A stretch of DNA of 11,586 nucleotides. Source: Flavobacteriales bacterium UBA5692 (GTDB lineage Bacteria; Bacteroidota; Bacteroidia; Flavobacteriales_D; Sanyastnellaceae). Each line of letters opens with the position of its first letter. The first letter of the stretch is position 1. Below are positions 1-7,136 of the stretch, piece by piece. The stretch lies in NCBI GenBank assembly GCA_002420235.1, contig DIHQ01000132.1:1-11586 (forward strand), read 5' to 3'. A program made the translations under genes and the position numbers. The notes below the pieces were generated by a model. The model ran no database searches, was not told where the DNA came from, and worked only from the letters and a program-made list of their open reading frames with translations.

Positions 1-301
1 CCATTTCCAATCGAATGGGTTCACAGGCGTGTCCAATGGTTACTTGTGGATGCGGCGTATCCACCATCCAAGTTGGGACAATGTCGGACACGGCATCGAG
101 AAAGTATGTTGCAATGCCGTTTAGTACTTGTCCCTTATGCGGAATAGGTTTGGGTAGGATTACATCAAACGCGCTAATGCGGTCGGAGACCACTGCCACT
201 ATCATATAGTTTCCAATGGTATACATATCACGTACCTTTCCGTGATAGGCTTTGGTTTGATTTTGGAAATTGAAGCTCGAAGCGTGAAGAGACTGGCTCA
301 T
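1..301 (-). CDS. purC: SAICAR synthase, N-terminal part (runs off left edge)
   Basis: Phosphoribosylaminoimidazole-succinocarboxamide synthase joins aspartate to CAIR with ATP in de novo purine synthesis, in the cytosol. About 100 N-terminal codons are visible; the frame is open to the window edge and there is no stop. Family hallmarks are clear: the ATP-binding GKVRDMY motif (about residues 22-28), then SDRISAFDVILPKPIPHKG (about residues 40-58), the characteristic SDR-SAFD block of PurC. The ATG (301-299) overlaps the TGA stop of the upstream phoH gene (300-298) in an ATGA arrangement, which fixes the start and suggests translational coupling and co-transcription. Nothing looks broken in the visible part. 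Identification is by family sequence knowledge. Confidence 0.93.
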   Translation of the reverse strand, partial: MSQSLHASSFNFQNQTKAYHGKVRDMYTIGNYMIVAVVSDRISAFDVILPKPIPHKGQVLNGIATYFLDAVSDIVPTWMVDTPHPQVTIGHACEPIRLEM

Positions 302-1260
302 TCTTTTGAGGATGGGATTTCTTCGGATTTTTGAAAGGCCTTGATAACATCTTTGACTAACCGATGCCGGATGACATCAGAGCCGTCCAGTTCGACAAAT
401 GATATTCCATTAATGGAAGATAGGAGGCGCCTTGCATAAAGCAGACCAGAAGCTTGCTTCTGCGGAAGGTCAATTTGCGAATCATCGCCTGTCACGACAA
501 ATTTGGCTTCCTTACCCATGCGGGTAAGGAACATCTTGATTTGTGCAACTGTGGTGTTTTGAGCTTCATCCAAAATGACAAAGGCCTTGTCTAAAGTTCG
601 GCCACGCATGAAGGCGAGTGGAGCTATTTCGATAACTCCCTTTTCGAGATAATCAGCCACTTTATCGAAAGGTAACATGTCAGTTAGCGCATCGTAAAGG
701 GGCTGTAAATATGGATCTAGTTTTTCTTTTAAGTCTCCGGGAAGGAAGCCAAGATTTTCACCGGCTTCAACGGCAGGACGGGTCAAGATGATCTTCTTCA
801 CTCGTTTGTCCTTCAAGGCAGAAACAGCCATTGCAACAGCGGTGTAGGTTTTTCCGGTACCCGCTGGACCGATGGCGAAAACCATATCGTTTTGGCGGAT
901 GGCATCGACTAGCAGTTGTTGGTTGTGCGTGCGTGCTGTTATTCGATTTCCATTTGGACCGTAGACTAGTGTGTCATCCTTCTTGGATTGGGCCAAAAGT
1001 CGAGTTTCATCAGCACCAATTAGGCGTTGGATGTCATCCTCTGCCAGTGCATTGTACCTCTCGATATGCCATAGGATCATGCGCAGTACCTCATGGAATC
1101 TTCCCACATCCGCAGCTGTCCCTTTCACAAACACGGTATCTCCACGCGTAGTTAGGTGCAATTTTGGAAACGCTGATTTGAGGATTCGCCAGTTTGTATT
1201 CTCGGCTCCCAAAAGCACTAAGGGATCAACACCTTCTATGGATATCTCTTTTTTTTGCAT
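298..1260 (-). CDS. phoH: PhoH-family ATPase (YbeZ/PhoH-like)
   Basis: This 320-residue cytosolic P-loop ATPase of the PhoH family has been linked in other bacteria to RNA metabolism through the YbeZ/YbeY pair; its exact role here is inferred. Visible motifs are Walker A GPAGTGKT (131-138), RPAVEAGE (161-168), Walker B VILDEAQN (228-235) and VTGDDSQIDLP (256-266), preceded by an N-terminal domain of about 90 residues typical of the family. An in-frame GTG at 1287 would add nine residues. I prefer the ATG at 1258-1260 because the following MQKKEISIEG matches where relatives begin and because an exact TAnnTTTG promoter element (1270-1277) lies between the two candidates. The stop overlaps the purC start by ATGA, so the two genes form an operon. 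It is divergent from the DUF62 gene. Confidence 0.93.
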   Translation of the reverse strand: MQKKEISIEGVDPLVLLGAENTNWRILKSAFPKLHLTTRGDTVFVKGTAADVGRFHEVLRMILWHIERYNALAEDDIQRLIGADETRLLAQSKKDDTLVYGPNGNRITARTHNQQLLVDAIRQNDMVFAIGPAGTGKTYTAVAMAVSALKDKRVKKIILTRPAVEAGENLGFLPGDLKEKLDPYLQPLYDALTDMLPFDKVADYLEKGVIEIAPLAFMRGRTLDKAFVILDEAQNTTVAQIKMFLTRMGKEAKFVVTGDDSQIDLPQKQASGLLYARRLLSSINGISFVELDGSDVIRHRLVKDVIKAFQKSEEIPSSKE

Positions 1261-1269
1261 GTGCAGACA

Positions 1270-1303
1270 CAAAAATAGGTTCCCCACCTTTGTAAAGTGC
1301 CAA
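1270..1303 (-). promoter_or_regulatory. Promoter of phoH-purC
   Basis: Read on the minus strand, TATTTTTG (1277-1270) matches the Bacteroidota -7 consensus TAnnTTTG exactly. A TTG (about 1303-1301) lies 23 bases upstream as a candidate -33 element, at the long end of the usual spacing. Only nine bases separate the -7 element from the phoH ATG, so transcription would begin within a few bases of the start codon. This is a pattern match with no transcription data. Confidence 0.5.
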
Positions 1304-2115
1304 TTGTTACGCTAACATCTGACTTTGGTTTGGATAGCCATTATACGGCTGTCATCAAGGGAGCCCTGCAAAAGAGAGTGGAAGAAACGCATATCGTAGA
1401 CATCTCTCATCGCGTTAGAAAGTTTGATGCAGTCGAAGCTGCTTTTATTTTGCGATCGGTGTATCATGAATTTCCTGATGGAAGTATTCACTTAATTTGT
1501 GTTCGAAGCGCTGATACCCAAGAATCTCCTCATCGCCTTGTGCGATTGGATGGACATTACTTCATTGGAGCGGATACGGGGATATTTCGTTTGCTCTCTG
1601 AAAAGCAGCCTGACGGAGTATTTGATTTTTCAGGATTGAATTTGGATGTTTCAGCACCCACGTTTCCCGAACGAGAAGTTTTTGTCCCTGCAGCGGCACA
1701 TCTGGCTCGTGGAGGAAGAGAGGATTTGATTGGTCGTTCTATAGGAGAATTGAAGGAGGCTCAGCCGCGCCGATTGAGCTTTGAAGATGACACGTTGGTA
1801 GGGCACGTAGTTTATATTGATGATTATGGAAACGTCATTACGAATATTTCGCGCACAGCTTTTGAAGAATTTGGCAGAGGTCGACCGTTTGAAATCCAGT
1901 TGCGTACCAGTCGGATGTCAATTCGTAAAGTGTCTGAACACTATGGGGATGTGGAAGTAGGAAAGGAGGTAGCGGTTTTTAATTTTGCAGGTTTGCTCGA
2001 GATTGCTATGAATAATCATAGTGTTCCTGGGGATAGAGGAGGAGCGGATGCTTTGCTTGGATTAAAGCGAGACCAGGTCGTACGGATTCAATTTGACTCA
2101 GGTAATTTATTGTAG
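1297..2115 (+). CDS. SAM hydrolase / chlorinase-fluorinase family protein (DUF62)
   Basis: This 272-residue protein is of the DUF62 family, whose common bacterial members hydrolyse S-adenosylmethionine to adenosine and methionine; a few relatives use halide instead. Motifs seen are the N-terminal LTSDFG (6-11), DISHRVRKFD (35-44), FIGADTG (89-95, the usual PDNG loop), FVPAAAHLARG (129-139), YIDDYGNVITNI (173-184) and a C-terminal GLLEIAMN. Asp73, Arg80 and His135 are spaced much like the Asp-Arg-His triad of SAM hydroxide adenosyltransferases, so hydrolase is likelier than halogenase, but this is inference. The usual DPGVG stretch is not recognisable and a short insertion (SVPGDRG) follows LEIAMNN. 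The GTG start places LTSDFG at the family position. It is first in the gldFG operon and abuts the ABM gene. Confidence 0.88.
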   Translation: MPIVTLTSDFGLDSHYTAVIKGALQKRVEETHIVDISHRVRKFDAVEAAFILRSVYHEFPDGSIHLICVRSADTQESPHRLVRLDGHYFIGADTGIFRLLSEKQPDGVFDFSGLNLDVSAPTFPEREVFVPAAAHLARGGREDLIGRSIGELKEAQPRRLSFEDDTLVGHVVYIDDYGNVITNISRTAFEEFGRGRPFEIQLRTSRMSIRKVSEHYGDVEVGKEVAVFNFAGLLEIAMNNHSVPGDRGGADALLGLKRDQVVRIQFDSGNLL

Positions 2116-2429
2116 TGCTTTTACGAATCGTAAAAATGGAGTTTCATCCCTCCAATCTTAAGGCGTTTGATGATCTATTTGCGCGGTTTCATGAGCGCAT
2201 TCAGTCCATGCCTGGCTGTCTGCAAGTGTGCCTGCTCGAGGGACACCGTGACGAATCGGTTCGAACGACTTTGAGTTGGTGGGAGGAGGAAGCCCACTTG
2301 GAAGCATACCGAAGGTCAGAACTTTTCGGTGAGGTATGGCCGAAAACGAAGGTCATGTTCAGCACACCGCCTGTTGCATGGTCGGTTGAGTGGCCTGAGG
2401 ACGAGCCGTTTTCAATTGCTGCCAAATAA
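2115..2429 (+). CDS. Antibiotic biosynthesis monooxygenase (ABM) domain protein
   Basis: This is a single-domain ferredoxin-like fold protein of 104 residues, the usual size for the dimeric ABM family (YgiN-like quinol monooxygenases and related small enzymes). The N-terminal strand LLRIVKMEF, the helix ending in MPGCLQVCLLEG (32-43) and the central TTLSWWEEEAHLEAYRRSELF stretch (about 51-71) follow the family pattern. Substrate and activity cannot be read from the sequence. It starts with GTG at 2115, sharing one base with the TAG of the preceding DUF62 gene (TAGTG), which implies coupled translation. An internal ATG at codon 8 would cut off the first beta strand, so GTG is preferred. The gene lies just upstream of gldFG, consistent with my recollection of related Flavobacteriales genomes. 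Confidence 0.82.
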   Translation: MLLRIVKMEFHPSNLKAFDDLFARFHERIQSMPGCLQVCLLEGHRDESVRTTLSWWEEEAHLEAYRRSELFGEVWPKTKVMFSTPPVAWSVEWPEDEPFSIAAK

Positions 2430-2456
2430 AGCCTAAGCCTTAACTTCGTCCATACG

Positions 2457-4931
2457 ATGATCGCACTGGTCCGCAAGGAATTTCAAGCTTTTTTCAGCAC
2501 ACTTTTGGGTTATGTGGTGGTATCTCTATTTCTGCTGCTTAATGGTCTATTTCTTTGGATTTTTCCGGGAGAGTCTAACGTTTTCGATGCGGGTCAGGCA
2601 TCATTAGAATCGTTTTTTGTTATTGCACCTTGGATTCTGATTATTGTCTTACCCGCGATTACCATGCGTTCTTTCTCGGAAGAATACCGAAGCGGAACCA
2701 TGGAACTATTGGTGACGAAGCCGATTCGCCCCATGGAAATTGTGGCAGCCAAATTCTTTGGTGCATTTTCAGTTTTGCTATTTGCGTTGCTACCGACGCT
2801 TTTGTTCATTCCAATTATTGGGTGGCTGGGACAACCTCAATGGAATTTTGATGTTGGAGCCTTAAAAGGCAGCTATTCTGGCTTGGTATTGTTGTGTGGA
2901 ACTTTCACGGCCATTGGTATCGCAGTTTCTGCGCTTTCAAAAAATCCATTAATTGCTTACTTGACCACGATAGTGGTGATAGTATTTGGTTTCATTGGTT
3001 TTCAAGCATTGGCCAGTTTTGATGTTCTTGGGTCTTGGGACTTGACGTTCAGCCAACTGGGTATGAGTGCCCATTACCAAGCGTTAAGCCGCGGGTTAAT
3101 TAGTTCGGGTGATTTGGTTTACTTTCTATTGTTAGCATGGTTGTTTCTTTTGCTAGCTCGTTTTGCTTTTGTTTACAAAAGTTTTCGAAGTAAAGACCAG
3201 TTCATCGAGTTGTTCCTGAGTATGGCAATTGCAGGAATGGTCGCTTGGGGTTGTTCGTTTGCCACGTTTCAGTTGGATTTCACGGAAGAAAAGCGATTCA
3301 CGATGACGGAGTCGACCCAAGTATTGCTGGAATCTCTGGAGGATGAAGTTTTCATTACCTGCTATCTCACGGGCGAGTATCCAGCTCAATGGAAGCGTCT
3401 TGAACGCGCTATTCGTTATAAATTGGAGGATATGGCCACCATATCAGGAGGTAACCTTCGGTTTCAATTTGTGGATATTTATGAGATTGATGACCGTCAG
3501 ACCATAGGTCAAAATGAGGAAAAACTTATCGAGCAAGGTTTGTATTATTCGCGAATTTCATACAACGATATGGGTGCTCAGGCATTCAAGACCGTGTGGC
3601 CAGCTGCATTGATCTCATATCAAGGTAAAACGGAGCCAGTGCAGTTTTTCCGCTCAGAAATCCCAGAACCGACGGAGTTCATGATTCAGGGATCGATTAA
3701 TGCTTTGGAATACGAATTATCCCGGTCGATTAGAAAACTGATAGCAACTGAAAGGCCTCGTATTGCAATTTTAGGAGGTCACGGGGAATTGAATGAGGCG
3801 GAGACGGCAGATTTCGTGATGGACTTGGAATCTGATTATGATGTGTTCAACGTCAAAATTGACGGCCAACTGAACATGCTGTCTGAAAAGATCGAAGGTC
3901 TTGTTCGACGAGTGAATCGATTTGACCTTGTAATTGTAGCTAAGCCAGACTCGTCATTTGATCCCAAAGACCAAGTCATTATCGACCAATTTATTATGAA
4001 TGGTGGACGCGTGATGTGGTTGGTCGATCCAATTGCCATTGATTTGGATAGTTTGGCTCGAAACCAATTCACCTTTGGGGTGACCAACGAGTTGGATATT
4101 TTTGATCAATTATTTCAATACGGCGTTCGGTTCAACCGTAATCTGGTTATTGATTTGCAGTGCGCACCGATTGTTATGGCAGCGGGACCATTGGGCAACC
4201 AACAAAATATGCAGATGTTCAATTGGTATTATGCACCTGTAGCTATTCCACTCGGAACCAGTCATCCCATTACTACCAACTTGGACCCTGTAAAATTTGA
4301 CTTTGCATCGGGACTGGATACCGTGGACGTGGGCGGTGACCTTCGGAAGTATGTTTTGCTTTCCTCTTCTGAATTATCTCGTGAATACAAAGCTCCAGTC
4401 CGTATTTCGAGTAATATCGTTGAATTGAAACCTGAGTATTTCGGTCAGAATAACCGTCCCAAGCAACCGCTTGCCGTATTGGTAGAGGGTACATTTGAAT
4501 CCGCATTCCGTTACCGTCTGCCTGATACGTTAATTACCGACGAAGACTTCGCCTACCAATCCGTAAGTCTCCCAACGGCTCAAATCATGGTTGGTGACGG
4601 AGATATTATTCGAAATCAGGTCAAAGAAGGCACAAATGGACCAATGATTTTGCCTTTGGGTTACGACCGTAATGCTCAACGCGTGGTTTATGATAACAAG
4701 GAGTTCTTGCGCAATGCGGTGAGCTATCTACTCAATGAAACTGCAGCAATATCAGTGCGTTCTAGAGCCATTTCCTTGCGACCGCTTGATACAGAAAGAC
4801 TTCGCTCAGAGAGGCTCGGTTGGCAGTTAATTGCGCTTGCCTTGCCTATTGGTTTGGTTTTGGCTCTGGGATGGGCCATATCATTGCGCAGGCGGCTTCG
4901 TTTCGCTAAGCGGCCGCTATCTGGAACATAA
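2457..4931 (+). CDS. gldFG: GldF-GldG fusion: gliding-motility ABC transporter permease plus GldG
   Basis: One uninterrupted 824-residue ORF carries two proteins that are separate genes in Flavobacterium. Residues 1-about 245 are GldF, an ABC-2 type permease with six predicted membrane segments and the EEYRSGTMELL block (75-85). Residues about 250-824 are GldG: a membrane segment at 252-272, then LDFTEEKRFTMTE (273-285), QGSINALEYELSRSIRKL (411-428), RPRIAILGGHGEL (433-445), a long extracytoplasmic region (ABC_transp_aux type) and a C-terminal membrane segment (about 789-810) followed by an Arg/Lys-rich tail. In F. johnsoniae GldA (ATPase), GldF and GldG are needed for gliding. GldA is not in this window. 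No start or stop interrupts the KSFRSKDQFIELFL junction, so the fusion looks genuine. It sits 27 bp after the ABM gene and 10 bp before the DUF4340 gene. Confidence 0.92.
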   Translation: MIALVRKEFQAFFSTLLGYVVVSLFLLLNGLFLWIFPGESNVFDAGQASLESFFVIAPWILIIVLPAITMRSFSEEYRSGTMELLVTKPIRPMEIVAAKFFGAFSVLLFALLPTLLFIPIIGWLGQPQWNFDVGALKGSYSGLVLLCGTFTAIGIAVSALSKNPLIAYLTTIVVIVFGFIGFQALASFDVLGSWDLTFSQLGMSAHYQALSRGLISSGDLVYFLLLAWLFLLLARFAFVYKSFRSKDQFIELFLSMAIAGMVAWGCSFATFQLDFTEEKRFTMTESTQVLLESLEDEVFITCYLTGEYPAQWKRLERAIRYKLEDMATISGGNLRFQFVDIYEIDDRQTIGQNEEKLIEQGLYYSRISYNDMGAQAFKTVWPAALISYQGKTEPVQFFRSEIPEPTEFMIQGSINALEYELSRSIRKLIATERPRIAILGGHGELNEAETADFVMDLESDYDVFNVKIDGQLNMLSEKIEGLVRRVNRFDLVIVAKPDSSFDPKDQVIIDQFIMNGGRVMWLVDPIAIDLDSLARNQFTFGVTNELDIFDQLFQYGVRFNRNLVIDLQCAPIVMAAGPLGNQQNMQMFNWYYAPVAIPLGTSHPITTNLDPVKFDFASGLDTVDVGGDLRKYVLLSSSELSREYKAPVRISSNIVELKPEYFGQNNRPKQPLAVLVEGTFESAFRYRLPDTLITDEDFAYQSVSLPTAQIMVGDGDIIRNQVKEGTNGPMILPLGYDRNAQRVVYDNKEFLRNAVSYLLNETAAISVRSRAISLRPLDTERLRSERLGWQLIALALPIGLVLALGWAISLRRRLRFAKRPLSGT

Positions 4932-4941
4932 ATTGATTTCA

Positions 4942-5955
4942 ATGCACAAAAATCTCAGACTCTTTTACTTTTTACTTGTAGTAACGGCCACTGCTGCGGG
5001 GTTACGGCACATGAAAACCCAAGAGGTCGCTGAGATTTCAAGGGCGCAAAATTCCGCCGATTTTGCAGTGAATGATACAGCTTCTGTTGACAGGATTTTC
5101 ATTGCTGACAAGGATGGAAACCAAGCATTACTGGAACGTACTGCTGGACGCTATTGGAAACTCAATGGCACCCATTTTGCTCGCAAGGATGCCGTAGACT
5201 TATTACTGAAAACATTTCGTCGAGCCCGGATTCAAATGCCGGTACCGAATGGTGAATTGGATAACGTAAATCGTTTGTTGGCGGGTCGAGGAAAAAAAGT
5301 AGAGATCTACCAAGGCGGTGAAACACCAGCAAAGACATGGTACATTGGTACATCGACTCAAAATCACACTGGAACGTACATGTTGCTTGCCGATGCCAAT
5401 GGCCAGCCCGCATCAGAGCCATTTATAGTTCATCTTGAGGGTTTCACTGGTTTCCTTTCGACCCGATTTTTCACTTCTGAGAGTGAATGGCGATACACAG
5501 GTATGTTTGATTATCCAGGGAATTCGCTTCGTCGTGTTGAAGTAGAAATTGCCGATTCCAGCGGGCATGTTTATGCGATGGTAGTTGACACTCTTGGAAC
5601 ACTGAGTGTTGAAGGGTTTTCGCTTGCGAATCGAGCAGATACGCTGTACTGGCAAGACCGATTTAACCGCTTTCGAAAAGTTCATTTGGAAACGTACAAC
5701 AACCATTTAACGGATGCGTCGGAAGACAGTTTGCTCAATCGAGCGAAACCAGCATTTCGCCTTCGTGCTTGGAGCCAAGATGCTGAGACGCCCGATGAAA
5801 TTGAGTTGTATTGGAAAGATCGGATTATGGATACATACGATGACAGCGGCCAGTTGAATGAATGGGACGGATCGCGCATGTATGCGGTATACAAAAACGA
5901 GGTTGTGCTTGTGCAGCGATTTGTATTTGATCCACTGCTTGAGGGGCTACGCTGA
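4942..5955 (+). CDS. DUF4340 domain-containing membrane-anchored protein
   Basis: This 337-residue protein has an N-terminal hydrophobic segment (about 6-20, LRLFYFLLVVTATAAG) that is either an uncleaved anchor or a signal peptide, followed by a soluble, probably periplasmic, region. The stretches SVDRIFIADKDGN (48-60), GRYWKLNG and the duplicated strand-rich domain after residue 150 resemble DUF4340 proteins, which often follow GldG-type genes. The biochemical role is unknown; an accessory of the Gld transporter is inferred from operon position only. The ATG at 4942 lies 10 bp after the gldFG stop and gives a proper N-terminal membrane segment. An upstream in-frame start at 4831 lies within gldFG and is rejected. 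The last 9 bp overlap the 3' end of the opposing glycosyltransferase gene. Confidence 0.78.
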   Translation: MHKNLRLFYFLLVVTATAAGLRHMKTQEVAEISRAQNSADFAVNDTASVDRIFIADKDGNQALLERTAGRYWKLNGTHFARKDAVDLLLKTFRRARIQMPVPNGELDNVNRLLAGRGKKVEIYQGGETPAKTWYIGTSTQNHTGTYMLLADANGQPASEPFIVHLEGFTGFLSTRFFTSESEWRYTGMFDYPGNSLRRVEVEIADSSGHVYAMVVDTLGTLSVEGFSLANRADTLYWQDRFNRFRKVHLETYNNHLTDASEDSLLNRAKPAFRLRAWSQDAETPDEIELYWKDRIMDTYDDSGQLNEWDGSRMYAVYKNEVVLVQRFVFDPLLEGLR

Positions 5956-7062
5956 CAGGCACCTTTTGGTAAAGGCATCCCACGAGAATTTCTTGTTCCA
6001 TTCCTCAATTATTGCAGCATCGGCTGGTTCGGTATTCAAGGCACTTCGGATAGCAGCCGTTAATGACTTTACGTCTTTTGGTTCACAGGTATGACCAATG
6101 GGATTTCCTTTGAAATACTCTTTTAATCCGCCAACGTTAGTTGCAACTACAGGTTTATGATAGTGCATGGCAATGGCAGTCACGCCACTTTGGGATGCTG
6201 ATTCATACGGCAGGCATATCAAATCGGCCGCTGAGAAGAATATGTGAACTTCGTCTTGCGGAATGAACTTTAAGTGGGTTTGAAATCTATCAGGTGAAAC
6301 GGAATCGTCAATTATTCGTTGGTAAGGCTCCCACGCAGAGTAAGGTTCTCCGGCGATACAGAAAACTACATTTTCCTTTGATTTCAGTATTTCAGATGCA
6401 GCTTGAAGTAGCCATTTTAATCCTTTATATGGCCGGATTAGGCCAAAAAACAAAACCATTTTAGGTGCTTCCGGCATATTCAATAATTTCCGGGACTCAG
6501 AGCGGGAAATGAGTGATTGAAAATGCTGATATAAGGGGTGGAATGCCGTTGTAATGGAGAGATTGTTTCGGCGTGATTTAATTGTTCTAGCTACGTCTTC
6601 TGAAAGGGTCCACGCTTCATCTATACTTTGGACAAATCGTTGAACAATTATCTGTTCCCAAGATTGAGCGTTGTGTGAGTTTGCATTGTGAAATAAACCA
6701 ACTATTCGTGACGAATTGTGATGGGTCTTGATTCGACGAGCCACTGTTGTTAGAGCCGGCGCCAGTGCGGCGGCCCAAAATGGAATTACCACAACGTCGG
6801 GTTCCTCATTAGCTGCAATTTTGGCGCAACGGTACCAAGTAAATGGATTGATGGAGTCTAAGACTGCCAATCGCACAGATTGGGACTCAAGGTTATGTTC
6901 AAATTGATTTGTTCCTGGAAAAACTAAGCTTGGATATTGCCTGCTGAAGTTGATGCCGATGCATTCATGACCTGATGCAATGAAAGCCTCGACCATTGCT
7001 TCATTGAATTGAGAAATACCACCGCGATAAGGAGGAAATACCGAGATGACCACTATTTTCAT
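5947..7062 (-). CDS. Glycosyltransferase family 4 protein
   Basis: This 371-residue GT-B fold glycosyltransferase probably transfers a sugar from a nucleotide donor to an envelope or exopolysaccharide acceptor at the cytoplasmic face; donor and acceptor are unknown. The N-terminal MKIVVISVFPPYRGGIS (1-17) carries the Gly-rich acceptor-domain loop. The C-terminal domain shows LFFGLIRPYKGLKWLLQAA (204-222), CIAGEP (235-240), then LPYESASQSGVTAIAMHYHKP (284-304) with TNVGGLKEY, the donor-binding region in the form common among Bacteroidota GT4 enzymes. The second Glu of the classical EX7E motif is not evident. ATG at 7062 is chosen because relatives begin at MKIVV; an in-frame ATG at 7095 would add 11 residues. 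No polysaccharide cluster surrounds it, and it separates the gldFG operon from the thiolase operon on the opposite strand. Confidence 0.88.
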   Translation of the reverse strand: MKIVVISVFPPYRGGISQFNEAMVEAFIASGHECIGINFSRQYPSLVFPGTNQFEHNLESQSVRLAVLDSINPFTWYRCAKIAANEEPDVVVIPFWAAALAPALTTVARRIKTHHNSSRIVGLFHNANSHNAQSWEQIIVQRFVQSIDEAWTLSEDVARTIKSRRNNLSITTAFHPLYQHFQSLISRSESRKLLNMPEAPKMVLFFGLIRPYKGLKWLLQAASEILKSKENVVFCIAGEPYSAWEPYQRIIDDSVSPDRFQTHLKFIPQDEVHIFFSAADLICLPYESASQSGVTAIAMHYHKPVVATNVGGLKEYFKGNPIGHTCEPKDVKSLTAAIRSALNTEPADAAIIEEWNKKFSWDAFTKRCLSA

Positions 7063-7083
7063 GTTGCAAATTACCGTGGTTTT

Positions 7084-7116
7084 TTTGAGCGCCATATCCG
7101 CATACGGCTATCTTTG
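7084..7116 (+). promoter_or_regulatory. Promoter of paaJ-paaY-trmN6 operon
   Basis: TTTG (7084-7087), at the end of a T-run, and TATCTTTG (7109-7116) match the Bacteroidota -33 (TTTG) and -7 (TAnnTTTG) elements exactly, with a 21-base spacer inside the normal range. The start of transcription would fall near 7121-7123, about 15 bases before the preferred ATG at 7137. This is the best promoter match in the window. Confidence 0.7.
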
Positions 7117-7136
7117 ACCAGACCAGCGTGAATAAT

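Noticed and set aside
15..209. Plus-strand 64-codon ORF at the left edge
   Set aside because: It lies antisense to the purC coding frame, which is clearly conserved; the plus-strand translation resembles nothing.
831..1315. Two plus-strand ORFs (106 and 114 codons) inside phoH
   Set aside because: They are shadows of the conserved PhoH reading frame on the minus strand.
7063..7080. TAATTTG just upstream of the glycosyltransferase ATG as a minus-strand promoter
   Set aside because: It is one base too short for TAnnTTTG and no -33 element lies at the right distance.
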